Shown: piece by piece, positions 1 through 7,522 of the stretch | Numbering within the stretch: position 1 is the first letter of the stretch | Layout of the letters: each line of letters opens with the position of its first letter | Origin: Pseudomonadota bacterium | GTDB lineage: Bacteria; Pseudomonadota; Alphaproteobacteria; Caulobacterales; Caulobacteraceae | Assembly (NCBI GenBank): GCA_023433585.1 | Contig: JAEZCL010000255.1 | Coordinates: 1 to 23,461, forward strand | Direction of reading: 5' to 3' | Length of the DNA stretch: 23,461 nucleotides | Made by a program: the position numbers and the translations under genes | Notes under the pieces: generated by a model | The model's input: only the letters and a program-made list of their open reading frames with translations | What the model was told of the DNA's origin: nothing | Databases searched by the model: none

Positions 1-42
1 CTACCGCTCGCGTCGCGGACGCTCGCTGCTTGAGCGCGCTGT

Positions 43-110
43 CTCGCCTTGCCCTCCCCACCCGCTTCGCCTTCGGCTCGGCCCCCTCCCCATGAAGGGG
101 AGGGAGAACG
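43..110. repeat. Interspersed palindromic element, copy A
   Basis: Intergenic GC-rich element. It has the pattern 'cctcccc', then 'cgcttcgc', then a perfect 8-bp stem (84-91 ccctcccc with 97-104 ggggaggg, loop of 5). The same architecture occurs at 17571-17740 and 23345-23400, and a related form at 18826-19010. It lies before rpoN, and no coding capacity was recognised in 1-219. The function is unknown; it is probably a dispersed REP-like family and may act as a transcription end for whatever gene lies upstream of the window. Confidence 0.6.
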
Positions 111-136
111 CCTGGTCCGCCGCTCAATCCGCCGCC

Positions 137-153
137 TTAGAGCGGCGTTAACC
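137..153 (+). promoter_or_regulatory. CtrA-like box upstream of rpoN
   Basis: The sequence reads TTAG (137-140), seven bases, TTAACC (148-153). The CtrA consensus in Caulobacter is TTAA-N7-TTAA(C), so there is one mismatch and the spacing is correct. It lies about 67 bases before the chosen rpoN start. It overlaps a small inverted repeat (130-135 cgccgc with 142-147 gcggcg). That CtrA binds here is inferred from the motif only. Confidence 0.4.
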
Positions 154-219
154 CTCGGGGGGCATGGTCGTCAGCAAGTTTCGGGCCACACGGGTCCGGA
201 CCGCTTGGGGGCTAGGCCG

Positions 220-1743
220 GTGATCGGGCAAAGGCTGGAGATCAGACAGGGCCAGGGGTTGGTCATCACGCCCCAGCTGCAGCAGGCCATCAAGCTGCTG
301 CAGATGTCCAACATGGAGGTGGACGCCTTCGTCGAGGCCGAGCTGGAGCGCAATCCGCTGCTGCTGCGCGACGAGGGCGACGGCGATCCCGAGGAGCGGC
401 GCGGCGCGGCCGAAGCCGAGGCCGGCGATGACCGGGACGCTTCCGAACGAGACCTGACCGAAGGCTCCGCCCGTGACGCCGAAAGCGCCATGGACGCGCG
501 CGATGACGATCTCTACGGCGACGCGGCGCCCGGAGAGCGCGCCGGCGACCGCGCCGCCGACGAGGCCGGACAGCCGGGCCTTTCGGACTGGTCCGGCGCG
601 GGCAAGGGCGCCGCGCCCCTGTCCGGCGATCCGGGCGAGGACCGGGCCGTCCGCCGCGAGAAATCCCTGTGGGAGCATCTGGCCGACCAGGCCCTCGTCG
701 CCGGGTTCAGCCCCGCCGACCATGCGGTGGCCCTGGCCCTGATCGACATGACCGACGAGGGCGGCTATCTGCGCGGCGACCTGAACGAAGTGGGCGAACG
801 GCTGGGCTGCGGCCTGGACAAGGTCGAGGCGGTGCTGGCCGTGTGCCACGGCTTCGAGCCCACCGGCGTGATGGCGCGCTCGGCGCCGGAGTGCCTGAAG
901 CTGCAACTGGTCGAGCGCAATCGCTTCGATCCGGCCATGGCGGCCCTGCTGGACAATCTGGAGCTTCTGGCCCGGCGCGACATGGCGGGGCTGAAGAAGG
1001 TCTGCGGCGTGGACGACGAGGACCTGCGCGACATGATCGCCGAGTTGAAGGGGCTCACGCCCCGGCCCGGCGGGGCCTTCGGCGGCGAACCGGCCCAGAC
1101 CATGATCCCCGACGTCTTCGTGCGGCCCGATCCGGCCGGCGGATGGCGCGTGGAGCTGAACGCCGACACCCTGCCGCGCCTGTTGGTGGACAAGCGTTAT
1201 CACGGCCTGGTCTCGGGCGGCGCGCGCGGCGATGAGGAGAAGTCCTTCGTGGCCGATTGCGCGGCCCAGGCCAACTGGCTGGTCAAGAGCCTGGACCAGC
1301 GGGCCAAGACGATCCTGAAGGTGGCTTCCGAGATCGTGCGCCAGCAGGACGCCTTCCTGGCCTTCGGCGTGGAGTTCCTGCGGCCGCTGAACCTCAAGAC
1401 CGTGGCCGCCGCCATCGGCATGCACGAATCCACCGTCAGCCGCGTCACCTCCAACAAATATGTGGCCACGCCGCGCGGGGTGTTCGAGCTGAAGTTCTTC
1501 TTCACGGCCGCCATCAACGCCGTCGACGGCGGCGCCGCCCATTCGGCCGAGGCTATCCGCCACCGCATCAAGTCGATGATCGACAATGAGACGCGCGACG
1601 GCGACGTGCTGAGCGACGACCGCATCGTCGATATCCTCAAGGAGGCGGGGGTCGACATCGCCCGGCGCACCGTCGCCAAGTACCGCGAGGCCCTGCGGAT
1701 TCCCTCTTCGGTCGAGCGCCGCCGGATGCTGAAGAGCGCCTGA
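220..1743 (+). CDS. rpoN: RNA polymerase sigma-54 factor RpoN
   Basis: Alternative sigma factor that directs core RNA polymerase to -24/-12 promoters and needs AAA+ activators; in Caulobacterales it serves flagellar, stalk and nitrogen genes. I chose the GTG at 220 (507 residues) because a GGGGG ribosome site lies just upstream and the family begins a few residues before the region I motif (RLEIRQGQGL, residues 5-14, followed by the Q-rich ITPQLQQAIKLLQMS). Residues 50-140 form a long acidic, low-complexity region II. The core-binding part starts near residue 149 (SLWEHLADQ). The DNA-binding helix-turn-helix is near 392-427 (TVAAAIGMHESTVSR), and the RpoN box ARRTVAKYR is at 481-489. First gene of the rpoN-hpf-ptsN cluster. 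An in-frame ATG at 49 exists, but it would read through the palindromic repeat and is unlikely. Confidence 0.96.
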   Translation: MIGQRLEIRQGQGLVITPQLQQAIKLLQMSNMEVDAFVEAELERNPLLLRDEGDGDPEERRGAAEAEAGDDRDASERDLTEGSARDAESAMDARDDDLYGDAAPGERAGDRAADEAGQPGLSDWSGAGKGAAPLSGDPGEDRAVRREKSLWEHLADQALVAGFSPADHAVALALIDMTDEGGYLRGDLNEVGERLGCGLDKVEAVLAVCHGFEPTGVMARSAPECLKLQLVERNRFDPAMAALLDNLELLARRDMAGLKKVCGVDDEDLRDMIAELKGLTPRPGGAFGGEPAQTMIPDVFVRPDPAGGWRVELNADTLPRLLVDKRYHGLVSGGARGDEEKSFVADCAAQANWLVKSLDQRAKTILKVASEIVRQQDAFLAFGVEFLRPLNLKTVAAAIGMHESTVSRVTSNKYVATPRGVFELKFFFTAAINAVDGGAAHSAEAIRHRIKSMIDNETRDGDVLSDDRIVDILKEAGVDIARRTVAKYREALRIPSSVERRRMLKSA

Positions 1744-1766
1744 CGCGCTCGCCGGACGTAACGGAT

Positions 1767-1805
1767 TCTCACGGAAAAGGGTCCGGCCTTCAAACCCCCG
1801 TGAGA
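1767..1805 (+). other. Hairpin between rpoN and hpf
   Basis: Perfect 8-bp stem (1767-1774 tctcacgg with 1798-1805 ccgtgaga), extended inward by gggt/accc (1779-1782 with 1794-1797) across an A4 bulge. There is no T run after it, so it is not a classical terminator. It could attenuate or process the rpoN-hpf transcript. Confidence 0.4.
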
Positions 1806-1829
1806 CCCGGGCGAAAAGGCCGTCTCGGC

Positions 1830-1859
1830 TTGACACCAAACCGCGCCCGGCGCGTTGAT
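1830..1859 (+). promoter_or_regulatory. Candidate hpf promoter
   Basis: A perfect -35 hexamer TTGACA lies at 1830-1835, with a weak -10 (GTTGAT, 1854-1859) after an 18-base spacer. This would place the start of transcription at or next to the hpf ATG (1865), giving a leaderless mRNA. The -10 matches only 3 of 6 positions. Confidence 0.3.
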
Positions 1860-1864
1860 GGGGC

Positions 1865-2509
1865 ATGCAGATCCAGGTCAGCGGCAAGCATGTGGATGTC
1901 GGCGACGCGTTAGGCTCGCGCATCTCCCAGGAACTCGAAGACGGCATCGGAAAATATTTCGAACGCGGCGCCCAGGACGCCGAGGTCGTGGTTTCGCGCG
2001 ATGGACATCAATTCCGCGTGGACTGCTGGGTCCGGCTGGCGTCCGGCCAGACGCTGGTGACCCAGGGCCGGGGCGGCGACGCCCACGCGGCCTTCACGGA
2101 ATCCCTCGACCGGCTCGAGAAGCGGGTCCGGCGCTACAAGCGGCGGCTCAAGGACCACCATGCGGGTCCCAAGGGCTATTCTCCCGAGCAGGAGGAGAAC
2201 GCCGCCCGCGAAGTCGCGGCCCTGACCGTCTTCCGCAGCCCCGACAGCGTCGAGGACGAGGATTTCGGCGAAACGGGGACGCCTGGCGACGCCCCGGCCG
2301 CCATGGTCATCGCCGAGAGCCATTCCGAGATCCGCACCCTGACGGTCGGCCGCGCGGTGCTGGAGCTGGATCTGACCGATTATCCGGTCCTGATGTTCAG
2401 GAACGCCGGCCACGGCGGCATCTCGGTGGTCTATCGCCGTCCGGACGGCAACATCGGCTGGATCGACCCTGAACGCACCCGCTCTTCACGGAACGGTCAG
2501 GGTTCCTGA
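1865..2509 (+). CDS. hpf: Long-form ribosome hibernation promoting factor HPF
   Basis: Binds the 30S decoding centre in starvation or stationary phase and, in the long form, pairs two 70S ribosomes into inactive 100S dimers. At 214 residues it has both parts: an N-terminal S30AE/YfiA beta-alpha fold (residues 1-100, starting MQIQVSGKHVDVG and ending in a basic helix RLEKRVRRYKRRLK at 83-96), an acidic linker (105-150), and a C-terminal dimerisation domain (about 153-203, SEIRTLTVGRAVLELDLTDY then PVLMFRN...GNIGWIDP). It lies 121 bases after rpoN and 79 before ptsN, the standard alphaproteobacterial order, where expression is often linked to RpoN and nitrogen-PTS status. The start has GGGG directly before ATG, too close for a good ribosome site; see the leaderless promoter suggestion. 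Confidence 0.95.
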   Translation: MQIQVSGKHVDVGDALGSRISQELEDGIGKYFERGAQDAEVVVSRDGHQFRVDCWVRLASGQTLVTQGRGGDAHAAFTESLDRLEKRVRRYKRRLKDHHAGPKGYSPEQEENAAREVAALTVFRSPDSVEDEDFGETGTPGDAPAAMVIAESHSEIRTLTVGRAVLELDLTDYPVLMFRNAGHGGISVVYRRPDGNIGWIDPERTRSSRNGQGS

Positions 2510-2528
2510 GTTATTAGGCTTCCCCAAC

Positions 2529-2558
2529 CGGCGGCGAACGTCTAAAGGGGCGCCGCCG
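2529..2558 (+). other. Hairpin in the hpf-ptsN interval
   Basis: Perfect 8-bp stem (2529-2536 cggcggcg with 2551-2558 cgccgccg) and a 14-base loop. No T tract follows. It may be a weak terminator of hpf or a leader structure of ptsN. Confidence 0.3.
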
Positions 2559-2588
2559 CCCGGCGAGAATAGACAGTGTTTCGGGGTG

Positions 2589-3056
2589 ATGATGGACATC
2601 GGTGAGTTGCTCACGCGTGACGCGATCGTCACGCGGAGCGGGGCGTCGTCCAAGAGGCAGGCCCTGAATATCGTCGCGGACGTCGCGTCCGGCGTGCTGG
2701 GCCTGGACCAGGCCCGCATCCTGGAGGCCCTGATGGAGCGCGAGGCCCTGGGTTCGACCGGCCTGGGCGGCGGCGTCGCCGCCCCGCACGCGCGTCTGCA
2801 GGGCCTGGAGAAGGTCTCGGGCGTCTTCGTGCGCCTGGACACGCCGGTGGCCTTCGAGGCCGTGGACGACCGGCCTGTGGACCTGCTGTTCGCCCTGTTC
2901 GCGCCGCCTGAAGCGGGCGCCGAGCACCTGCGGGCCCTGGCGGCGGTGTCGCGCCTGCTGCGCTCGTCGGAAAAGCGCGAGCAGCTGCGTCAGGCCCGCA
3001 CCGCGGACGCCATCAACGCCCTGTTCGTGCGCGACGCGCCGGTCAAGGCGGCCTGA
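2589..3056 (+). CDS. ptsN: Nitrogen regulatory phosphotransfer protein EIIA-Ntr (PtsN)
   Basis: Terminal phospho-acceptor of the nitrogen PTS (PtsP-PtsO-PtsN), a cytoplasmic regulator linking nitrogen and potassium status to gene expression and, in Caulobacter, to (p)ppGpp control. A 155-residue single PTS EIIA type-2 domain fills the protein. The phosphorylated histidine is H67 in GVAAPHARL, and the following region (VFVRLDTPVAFEAVDDRPVD) is typical of the family. Start choice: GTG 2586, ATG 2589 and ATG 2592 are consecutive in frame; a GGGG at 2583-2586 best serves the ATGs, and the family normally begins M(x)xIGELL. It is third in the rpoN-hpf-ptsN series and ends 8 bases from the convergent rppH with no terminator visible between them. 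Confidence 0.93.
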   Translation: MMDIGELLTRDAIVTRSGASSKRQALNIVADVASGVLGLDQARILEALMEREALGSTGLGGGVAAPHARLQGLEKVSGVFVRLDTPVAFEAVDDRPVDLLFALFAPPEAGAEHLRALAAVSRLLRSSEKREQLRQARTADAINALFVRDAPVKAA

Positions 3057-3064
3057 GCGGCCGA

Positions 3065-3562
3065 TCAGGTCGGCGGCGACGCCTCGAACCGCCTGAACGC
3101 CGCGACCACCTGTTCATAGGCGGGCCGCTTGAAGGGCACGATCAGGCCGCTGACCTCGTCCAGCCGGCCCCAGCGCCAGGCCTCGAACTCGATCGGGGGA
3201 TGGGCCTGAAGGTCGATCTCGGCCTCGTCCCCGTCGAAGCGCAGGGCGAACCATTTCTGCTTCTGGCCCTTCCAGCCGCGCGCGATCTTCGCGCCCCTGG
3301 CCTCGGGCGGAAAGTCGTAGGTGATCCAGCCGTCCGTGGCGCCCAGCAGGGTCGCGCATCGCACGCCCGTCTCCTCCGCCAGTTCGCGCCGGGCCGCGCC
3401 CTCCCAGTCGCCGCTCTCGACCTCGTGAGGGTCCACGCCTCCTTGCGGGAATTGCCAGCAGTACGGTTCGGGCGTCCCGGCGCGGCGGCCCAGCCAGACG
3501 CGGCCGTCAGGGTGGAACAGCACCACCCCGACGTTGGGGCGATAGAGCGAAAGGTCCGTCAC
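3065..3562 (-). CDS. rppH: RNA pyrophosphohydrolase RppH (Nudix)
   Basis: Removes pyrophosphate from 5' triphosphate RNA ends, triggering decay; it is also described as a dinucleoside polyphosphate hydrolase. 165 residues. Family landmarks: YRPNVGVVLF (7-16), WLGRR (23-27), WQFPQGG (36-42), DGWITYDFP, the basic GQKQKWFAL, and a C-terminal FKRPAYEQV. The Nudix box spans about 41-67 and ends RELAEETGV (59-67). Between the first glutamate (E47) and REL there are 11 residues instead of the 7 of the GX5EX7REUXEEXGU consensus, an apparent four-residue insertion (VESG). The start is GTG at 3562, overlapping the upstream gene's TGA stop by four bases (GTGA), so translation is probably coupled. The order deacetylase-rppH is common in Alphaproteobacteria. 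Confidence 0.93.
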   Translation of the reverse strand: MTDLSLYRPNVGVVLFHPDGRVWLGRRAGTPEPYCWQFPQGGVDPHEVESGDWEGAARRELAEETGVRCATLLGATDGWITYDFPPEARGAKIARGWKGQKQKWFALRFDGDEAEIDLQAHPPIEFEAWRWGRLDEVSGLIVPFKRPAYEQVVAAFRRFEASPPT

Positions 3563-4800
3563 CGGCCGGGGCGCGCCGTCACCGCCGAGGCCGGGGCCAG
3601 TTGCAGGCCACGCTCCGCAAGGCCGTCGGCCCAGCGGGCGGCCGCCTCGACCGTCACGGGGTATGAGAAGCCGGTCCCCAGCGCCTGGCCGTTCTCGCGG
3701 GCGGCCACCTCAAGCGCATTGAGCTGAGCGACGATGGCGGCGGGGCTCTGCACCTCGTCCACGATGCGGTCGGCGCTGGCGCGGGTCCAGGCGCCGGGAC
3801 GGCGGCGCGCCGAGCCGTCATCGATGAAGGCCAGACCCCGGCTGCGCATCACGCCGAGGAAGGCGGACATGGCCCCGTCCGAGGTCACGAAGCGGTCGCC
3901 CAGATAGTTGGTGACGCCGAAATAGCCGGTGGTGCGGCCCAGGAGCCAGTCCAGCCGCCGACGGATGTCGTCCGGCCCGGCGTTGGCCAGCAGCGTGTAG
4001 GGGCCGGGATCGTTGTCGGGATAGCCGGCCGGCTCCATGGGAATCTCGATCAGCACCTCATGGCCGTGGGCGCGGGCCAGGTCGACCCAGCCCTGAAGCC
4101 CTTCGGCGTAGGGCACGAAGCTGAGGGTCACCTCGCCGGGCAGGCGTTCGATGGCGGCGCGGGTGGTGACCGCGTTCAGGCCCAGTCCGCCGACGATCAG
4201 CGCCACGCGCGGCCGGCCGTTCGGTCGGAAGGGCCGGGCGTAGGCTTCGGCCGGCGTGCGGCCGTCGGCGTTGATGACCGGCAGGGCGCCGTTGGGACCG
4301 GGTTGCGACAAGCCCGCGATGGGCGCGGCGGGCAGCGGGTCGGCCGGGGCTCGGCGCGGAGCGGTGATGACGGCGCCGCCTCCGGCGCTGGCGCCGTCCG
4401 GCAGGGTGATGAGCGCCTCGCCGGTGAGGGGCGCGCCCTCGTCGTCCAGGGCGAAGCCCGGCGCGGTCAGGTCCTGATAAAGGCCCAGGGTGTCCAGGGT
4501 GAAGGCCTCCATCCCGGTCGGGACGTCGGGCGCGGCGGGCGCCTCAGGGCGGTCCAGCGACACCCGCGTGGACGGACTGCCCGCCATGGGGTCGCCCAGC
4601 ACGGTCAGGAACAGGGCCAGGGCGCCCAGCATCAGCACCAGGGCGCCGACGATGGCGACCACAGGCTTGCGGGCGAAGGCCAGCAGAGGCGACAGGCTCA
4701 TGCCGGGACGCCGGCGCGGAGCCGTTCCGGCGTTGGCGGCCAGGGTGGACTGACGTTTGGCGAACATGGCCAGGCGGACTCGGAAGCGGCGCGCCGACAC
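3559..4800 (-). CDS. Divergent polysaccharide deacetylase family protein (YibQ/DUF610 type)
   Basis: Membrane-anchored envelope protein of the divergent polysaccharide deacetylase family, a NodB-like fold whose catalytic activity is unproven and whose role is thought to be in cell-envelope maintenance. 413 residues: a basic N-terminus, one transmembrane helix (about 46-68, VVAIVGALVLMLGALALFL), a proline- and alanine-rich linker (70-195), then the deacetylase-like domain (about 197-410). Visible family motifs are RVALIVGGLGLN, EIPMEPAGYPDNDPGPY, YLGDRF, and LAFIDDGSARR. The usual first Asp pair is GG here, as in many alphaproteobacterial members. The start is uncertain: GTG 4800 or ATG 4767 (MFAKRQ); neither has a strong ribosome site. 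Overlaps rppH by 4 bases. The ctpA protease that often precedes it is absent. Confidence 0.85.
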   Translation of the reverse strand: MSARRFRVRLAMFAKRQSTLAANAGTAPRRRPGMSLSPLLAFARKPVVAIVGALVLMLGALALFLTVLGDPMAGSPSTRVSLDRPEAPAAPDVPTGMEAFTLDTLGLYQDLTAPGFALDDEGAPLTGEALITLPDGASAGGGAVITAPRRAPADPLPAAPIAGLSQPGPNGALPVINADGRTPAEAYARPFRPNGRPRVALIVGGLGLNAVTTRAAIERLPGEVTLSFVPYAEGLQGWVDLARAHGHEVLIEIPMEPAGYPDNDPGPYTLLANAGPDDIRRRLDWLLGRTTGYFGVTNYLGDRFVTSDGAMSAFLGVMRSRGLAFIDDGSARRRPGAWTRASADRIVDEVQSPAAIVAQLNALEVAARENGQALGTGFSYPVTVEAAARWADGLAERGLQLAPASAVTARPGR

Positions 4801-4880
4801 GGGCGCGGCCCATGTTCGCCGCGCGCCGGTTAAGAAAGCCTAACGCGCCGTTCACCATGACGGCGCACTCTGCGGCGCCA

Positions 4881-4916
4881 AAAGAAAACCGGCCGGGAGA
4901 TCGCTCTCCCGGCCGG
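4881..4916 (-). terminator. Intrinsic terminator of the TonB-dependent receptor gene
   Basis: Perfect 12-bp GC-rich stem (4889-4900 with 4905-4916, loop tcgc). Read on the minus strand it is followed by TTTTCTTT (4888-4881). It lies 27 bases beyond the receptor's stop codon, a textbook Rho-independent terminator, and it separates the receptor from the downstream deacetylase gene. Confidence 0.9.
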
Positions 4917-4942
4917 CTTCGTCGTTCAGGCTGCGGCGCGGA

Positions 4943-7522
4943 TCAGTAGCGCACGCGCAGGGTCACGCCCCAGGTCCTGGGCTGACCCAGGAAGGCGTTG
5001 TAGGTCATGGTGTCCAGGGCCGGGTTGTAGAAGGAGCCGGCGTAGGGACCCGAAGCGGTGGGCGTGGCCTGGAAGGCCGAACCCTGCAGCGGGCCGTTGA
5101 ACACCACCTGGGCGTATTCCTCGTCGGTCAGGTTCTGGCCCCAGACCTCCAGGGTCCAGCGCTCATCCTCCGAACCGATGCCGATGCGGCCGTTCACCAG
5201 GGTCATGGCGTCGTTCATCTTGAGCGGCAGCAGGTCGGAACCGGTGTTGTATTCCGAGGTGTATTTGGCCGACAGGTTGAACAGGCCGCGCAGACCGCCG
5301 CCGATGGAGCGATCATAGTTGATCCCGGCGGTCACCGACCATTCCGGGGCGAACGACATCTGGGCGCCCGGCAGCAGGCTGAGGGCCGGGAACCGAGACG
5401 CGTTCGACAGGTCGGCGGCGGTGAAGTCGCCGTACTCCGTCTGGGCGTAGGTCAGGCCGCCGGTCAGGGTCAGACCCTCGACAGGGGTGAACCACATCAG
5501 GTCCGCGTCCACGCCGGTGGAGGTCAGTTCGGGGATCGATTCAACGATGAAGTTGATGCCCGCGAAGGTGTTCAGCTGGAAGTCCGAGAAGGTCTGGTGG
5601 AACCAGGTGGCGTTGAACAGCAGCTGACGGTTCAGCAGGGTCGACTTGAAGCCCAGCTCCCAGCTGTCGACGGTTTCGGCCGGGAACGAGGTGTCGTCGA
5701 TGGGCAGGACGTCGCCCGGACGCGCCGGGTTCGGGCCGGAGGACCGCTCCAGGTTGAAGCCGCCCGCCTTGTAGCCGCGCGCGTACGAGGCATAGACCAT
5801 CAGGTCGGGGTTGAAGCGGTACTGGACCGCGAACCGCCCGGAGATGTCCTCGTCCGTCAGCTCCTGGGTGTAGGCCCGACCGTCGAAGTCCGGGTTCAGC
5901 TGGTTGATGCACAGGGCGCCGCCCAGAAGGGCCGCCGGCGCGAACGGGTTGTTGCGCACCGCCGTGCAGACCGCGTCGCTGCCGCCGATGTTGGTCTGCA
6001 GCGTGTGCATGTCCTTGTTTTCGCGCGTGTAGCGAAGACCCAGGGTCAGCTCCAGCGCGTCGGTGGCCCGCCAGGTGTTGTTGGTGAAGAAGGCGATCGA
6101 ATCCGAGGACTGGCTGTAGTTGTCGATGTAGCCCGATCCGGCCGGAACCACCGGGCCGAAGCTGGGAACGAAGCCCGGGAAGGGCGCCAGGTTGCCCGTG
6201 CAGACCAGGAAGGTGACCGCTTCGGCGGTGATGCACGGCAGGGCGCCCGGATCGGGCGCGCCCAGCTGCGACGTAATCAACGTCGAGAAGAAGGGCGTGA
6301 AGGCCCCGCCGAAGATGAAGCTGTCCTGACGGCTCAGCTGCTCCTCGGCGTAGAACATGCCCACCAGCCAGTCGAACCGGTCGGTCGAGCCGGCCAGGCG
6401 GAGCTCCTGGCTCCACTGGTCCATGCTGAAGCCGAAGTTGCCGTCCGGCGCGCGGTAGAACAGATCCGCGCCCGAGAAGTCGATGTCCGACCCGTTGACC
6501 GAATCCCAGCCGCGCACGGCGGTGATCGAGGTCAGGGTGGAGCCGCCGAACGACTCCAGGTCCAGGTTCACCTCGGCCGACAGACCCCAGTCCTCGACCT
6601 GCTGATCGGTGGAGCGGTTGGCGTTCACCGAGCGGGTGAAGGGGTTCGGGGCGAAGCCGGGCTGCGGCCCCACCACGCCGTTGCCGCCCGGCGCCAGGGC
6701 GTTGACGATCGGGCCGGTCGGGCCGGTGCGCCACTGGGTGGCCACGCAGCAGTATTCGTCACGCTTGGTGTAGTCGGCGATCAGGCGGATGGACGCCGAA
6801 TCGCTGGGCAGGATCAGCAGCTGGCCGCGCAGGGTCCAGAAATCCTGGTTCTGGTCGTCCGTCGCCGTGCGGGGGCCGCTGGTCGGATTGACGTCATAGA
6901 AGCCGTCCCGCTCGCGCATGGCGAAATAGATGCGTCCGGCGATGTTCTCGGACAGCGGCCCGGTGGCGGAAATCGATCCGCCCAGGGCGTTGTAGTCGCC
7001 CGCCGTCAGCTCGGCGTTGAAGCCCGGCTGGAACGACGGCGCCTGGGTGATGATGTTGATGACGCCCGCCGAGGTGTTCTTGCCGAACAGAGTCCCTTGA
7101 GGCCCCTTCAGCACCTCGATGCGGGCCATTTCGCCCAGGTCGCCGAAGCCGACGCCGTTACGGGGGCGATAGACGCCGTCGATGACCACGCCCACCGAGC
7201 TTTCCAGACCGGGGTTGTCGCCCACCGTGCCGACGCCGCGGATGCGGGCGGTGGTGATGGTTTCGGACGTGGTCGAGGTGACGGTCAGGCCCGGGGTCAG
7301 GATCTGCATGTCCTTGATGTCGCGGACCCCGGCGTTGTCCAGGACTTCCTGCGACAGCGACGTGACCACGATCGGCACGTCCTGGAGGCTCTGTTCACGC
7401 TTTTGTGCGGTGACGATGATCTCGTCGACCGAGGTGACTTCCTGGGCGTTCGCGCCCGTGAAGGCGACGGCGGCCAGCACGGCCGCAGACGCAGAGGTGG
7501 TGAGAATTCTGGTGAAGCGCAT
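4943..7522 (-). CDS. TonB-dependent outer-membrane receptor
   Basis: Ligand-gated outer-membrane porin energised by TonB-ExbBD; its substrate cannot be read from sequence (siderophore, vitamin or oligosaccharide are all possible). 859 residues with a signal peptide (1-26, ending TGANA|QE), a TonB box-like EIIVTAQKRE (34-43), a plug domain (VPIVVTSLSQEVLDNAGV, then GVGTVGDNPG and LKGPQGTLFGKNTSAGVINI), and a long beta-barrel ending in the aromatic-terminated GVTLRVRY. Predicted surface loops carry cysteines (EYCCVATQWR, PCITAEAV, LVCTG). ATG 7522 has AGGGGG eight bases upstream. Single-gene unit with its own terminator. No adjacent TonB, regulator or inner-membrane transporter was seen. The family type is common in Caulobacterales and Sphingomonadales. 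Confidence 0.93.
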   Translation of the reverse strand: MRFTRILTTSASAAVLAAVAFTGANAQEVTSVDEIIVTAQKREQSLQDVPIVVTSLSQEVLDNAGVRDIKDMQILTPGLTVTSTTSETITTARIRGVGTVGDNPGLESSVGVVIDGVYRPRNGVGFGDLGEMARIEVLKGPQGTLFGKNTSAGVINIITQAPSFQPGFNAELTAGDYNALGGSISATGPLSENIAGRIYFAMRERDGFYDVNPTSGPRTATDDQNQDFWTLRGQLLILPSDSASIRLIADYTKRDEYCCVATQWRTGPTGPIVNALAPGGNGVVGPQPGFAPNPFTRSVNANRSTDQQVEDWGLSAEVNLDLESFGGSTLTSITAVRGWDSVNGSDIDFSGADLFYRAPDGNFGFSMDQWSQELRLAGSTDRFDWLVGMFYAEEQLSRQDSFIFGGAFTPFFSTLITSQLGAPDPGALPCITAEAVTFLVCTGNLAPFPGFVPSFGPVVPAGSGYIDNYSQSSDSIAFFTNNTWRATDALELTLGLRYTRENKDMHTLQTNIGGSDAVCTAVRNNPFAPAALLGGALCINQLNPDFDGRAYTQELTDEDISGRFAVQYRFNPDLMVYASYARGYKAGGFNLERSSGPNPARPGDVLPIDDTSFPAETVDSWELGFKSTLLNRQLLFNATWFHQTFSDFQLNTFAGINFIVESIPELTSTGVDADLMWFTPVEGLTLTGGLTYAQTEYGDFTAADLSNASRFPALSLLPGAQMSFAPEWSVTAGINYDRSIGGGLRGLFNLSAKYTSEYNTGSDLLPLKMNDAMTLVNGRIGIGSEDERWTLEVWGQNLTDEEYAQVVFNGPLQGSAFQATPTASGPYAGSFYNPALDTMTYNAFLGQPRTWGVTLRVRY

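Noticed and set aside
49..219. N-terminal extension of rpoN from ATG 49
   Set aside because: It would translate the palindromic repeat and a CtrA-like box; family alignment from memory starts a few residues before RLEIRQGQ.
148..1947. 599-codon open frame antisense to rpoN
   Set aside because: High GC makes antisense frames long; the plus strand encodes an unmistakable RpoN and the antisense product has no recognisable motif or ribosome site.
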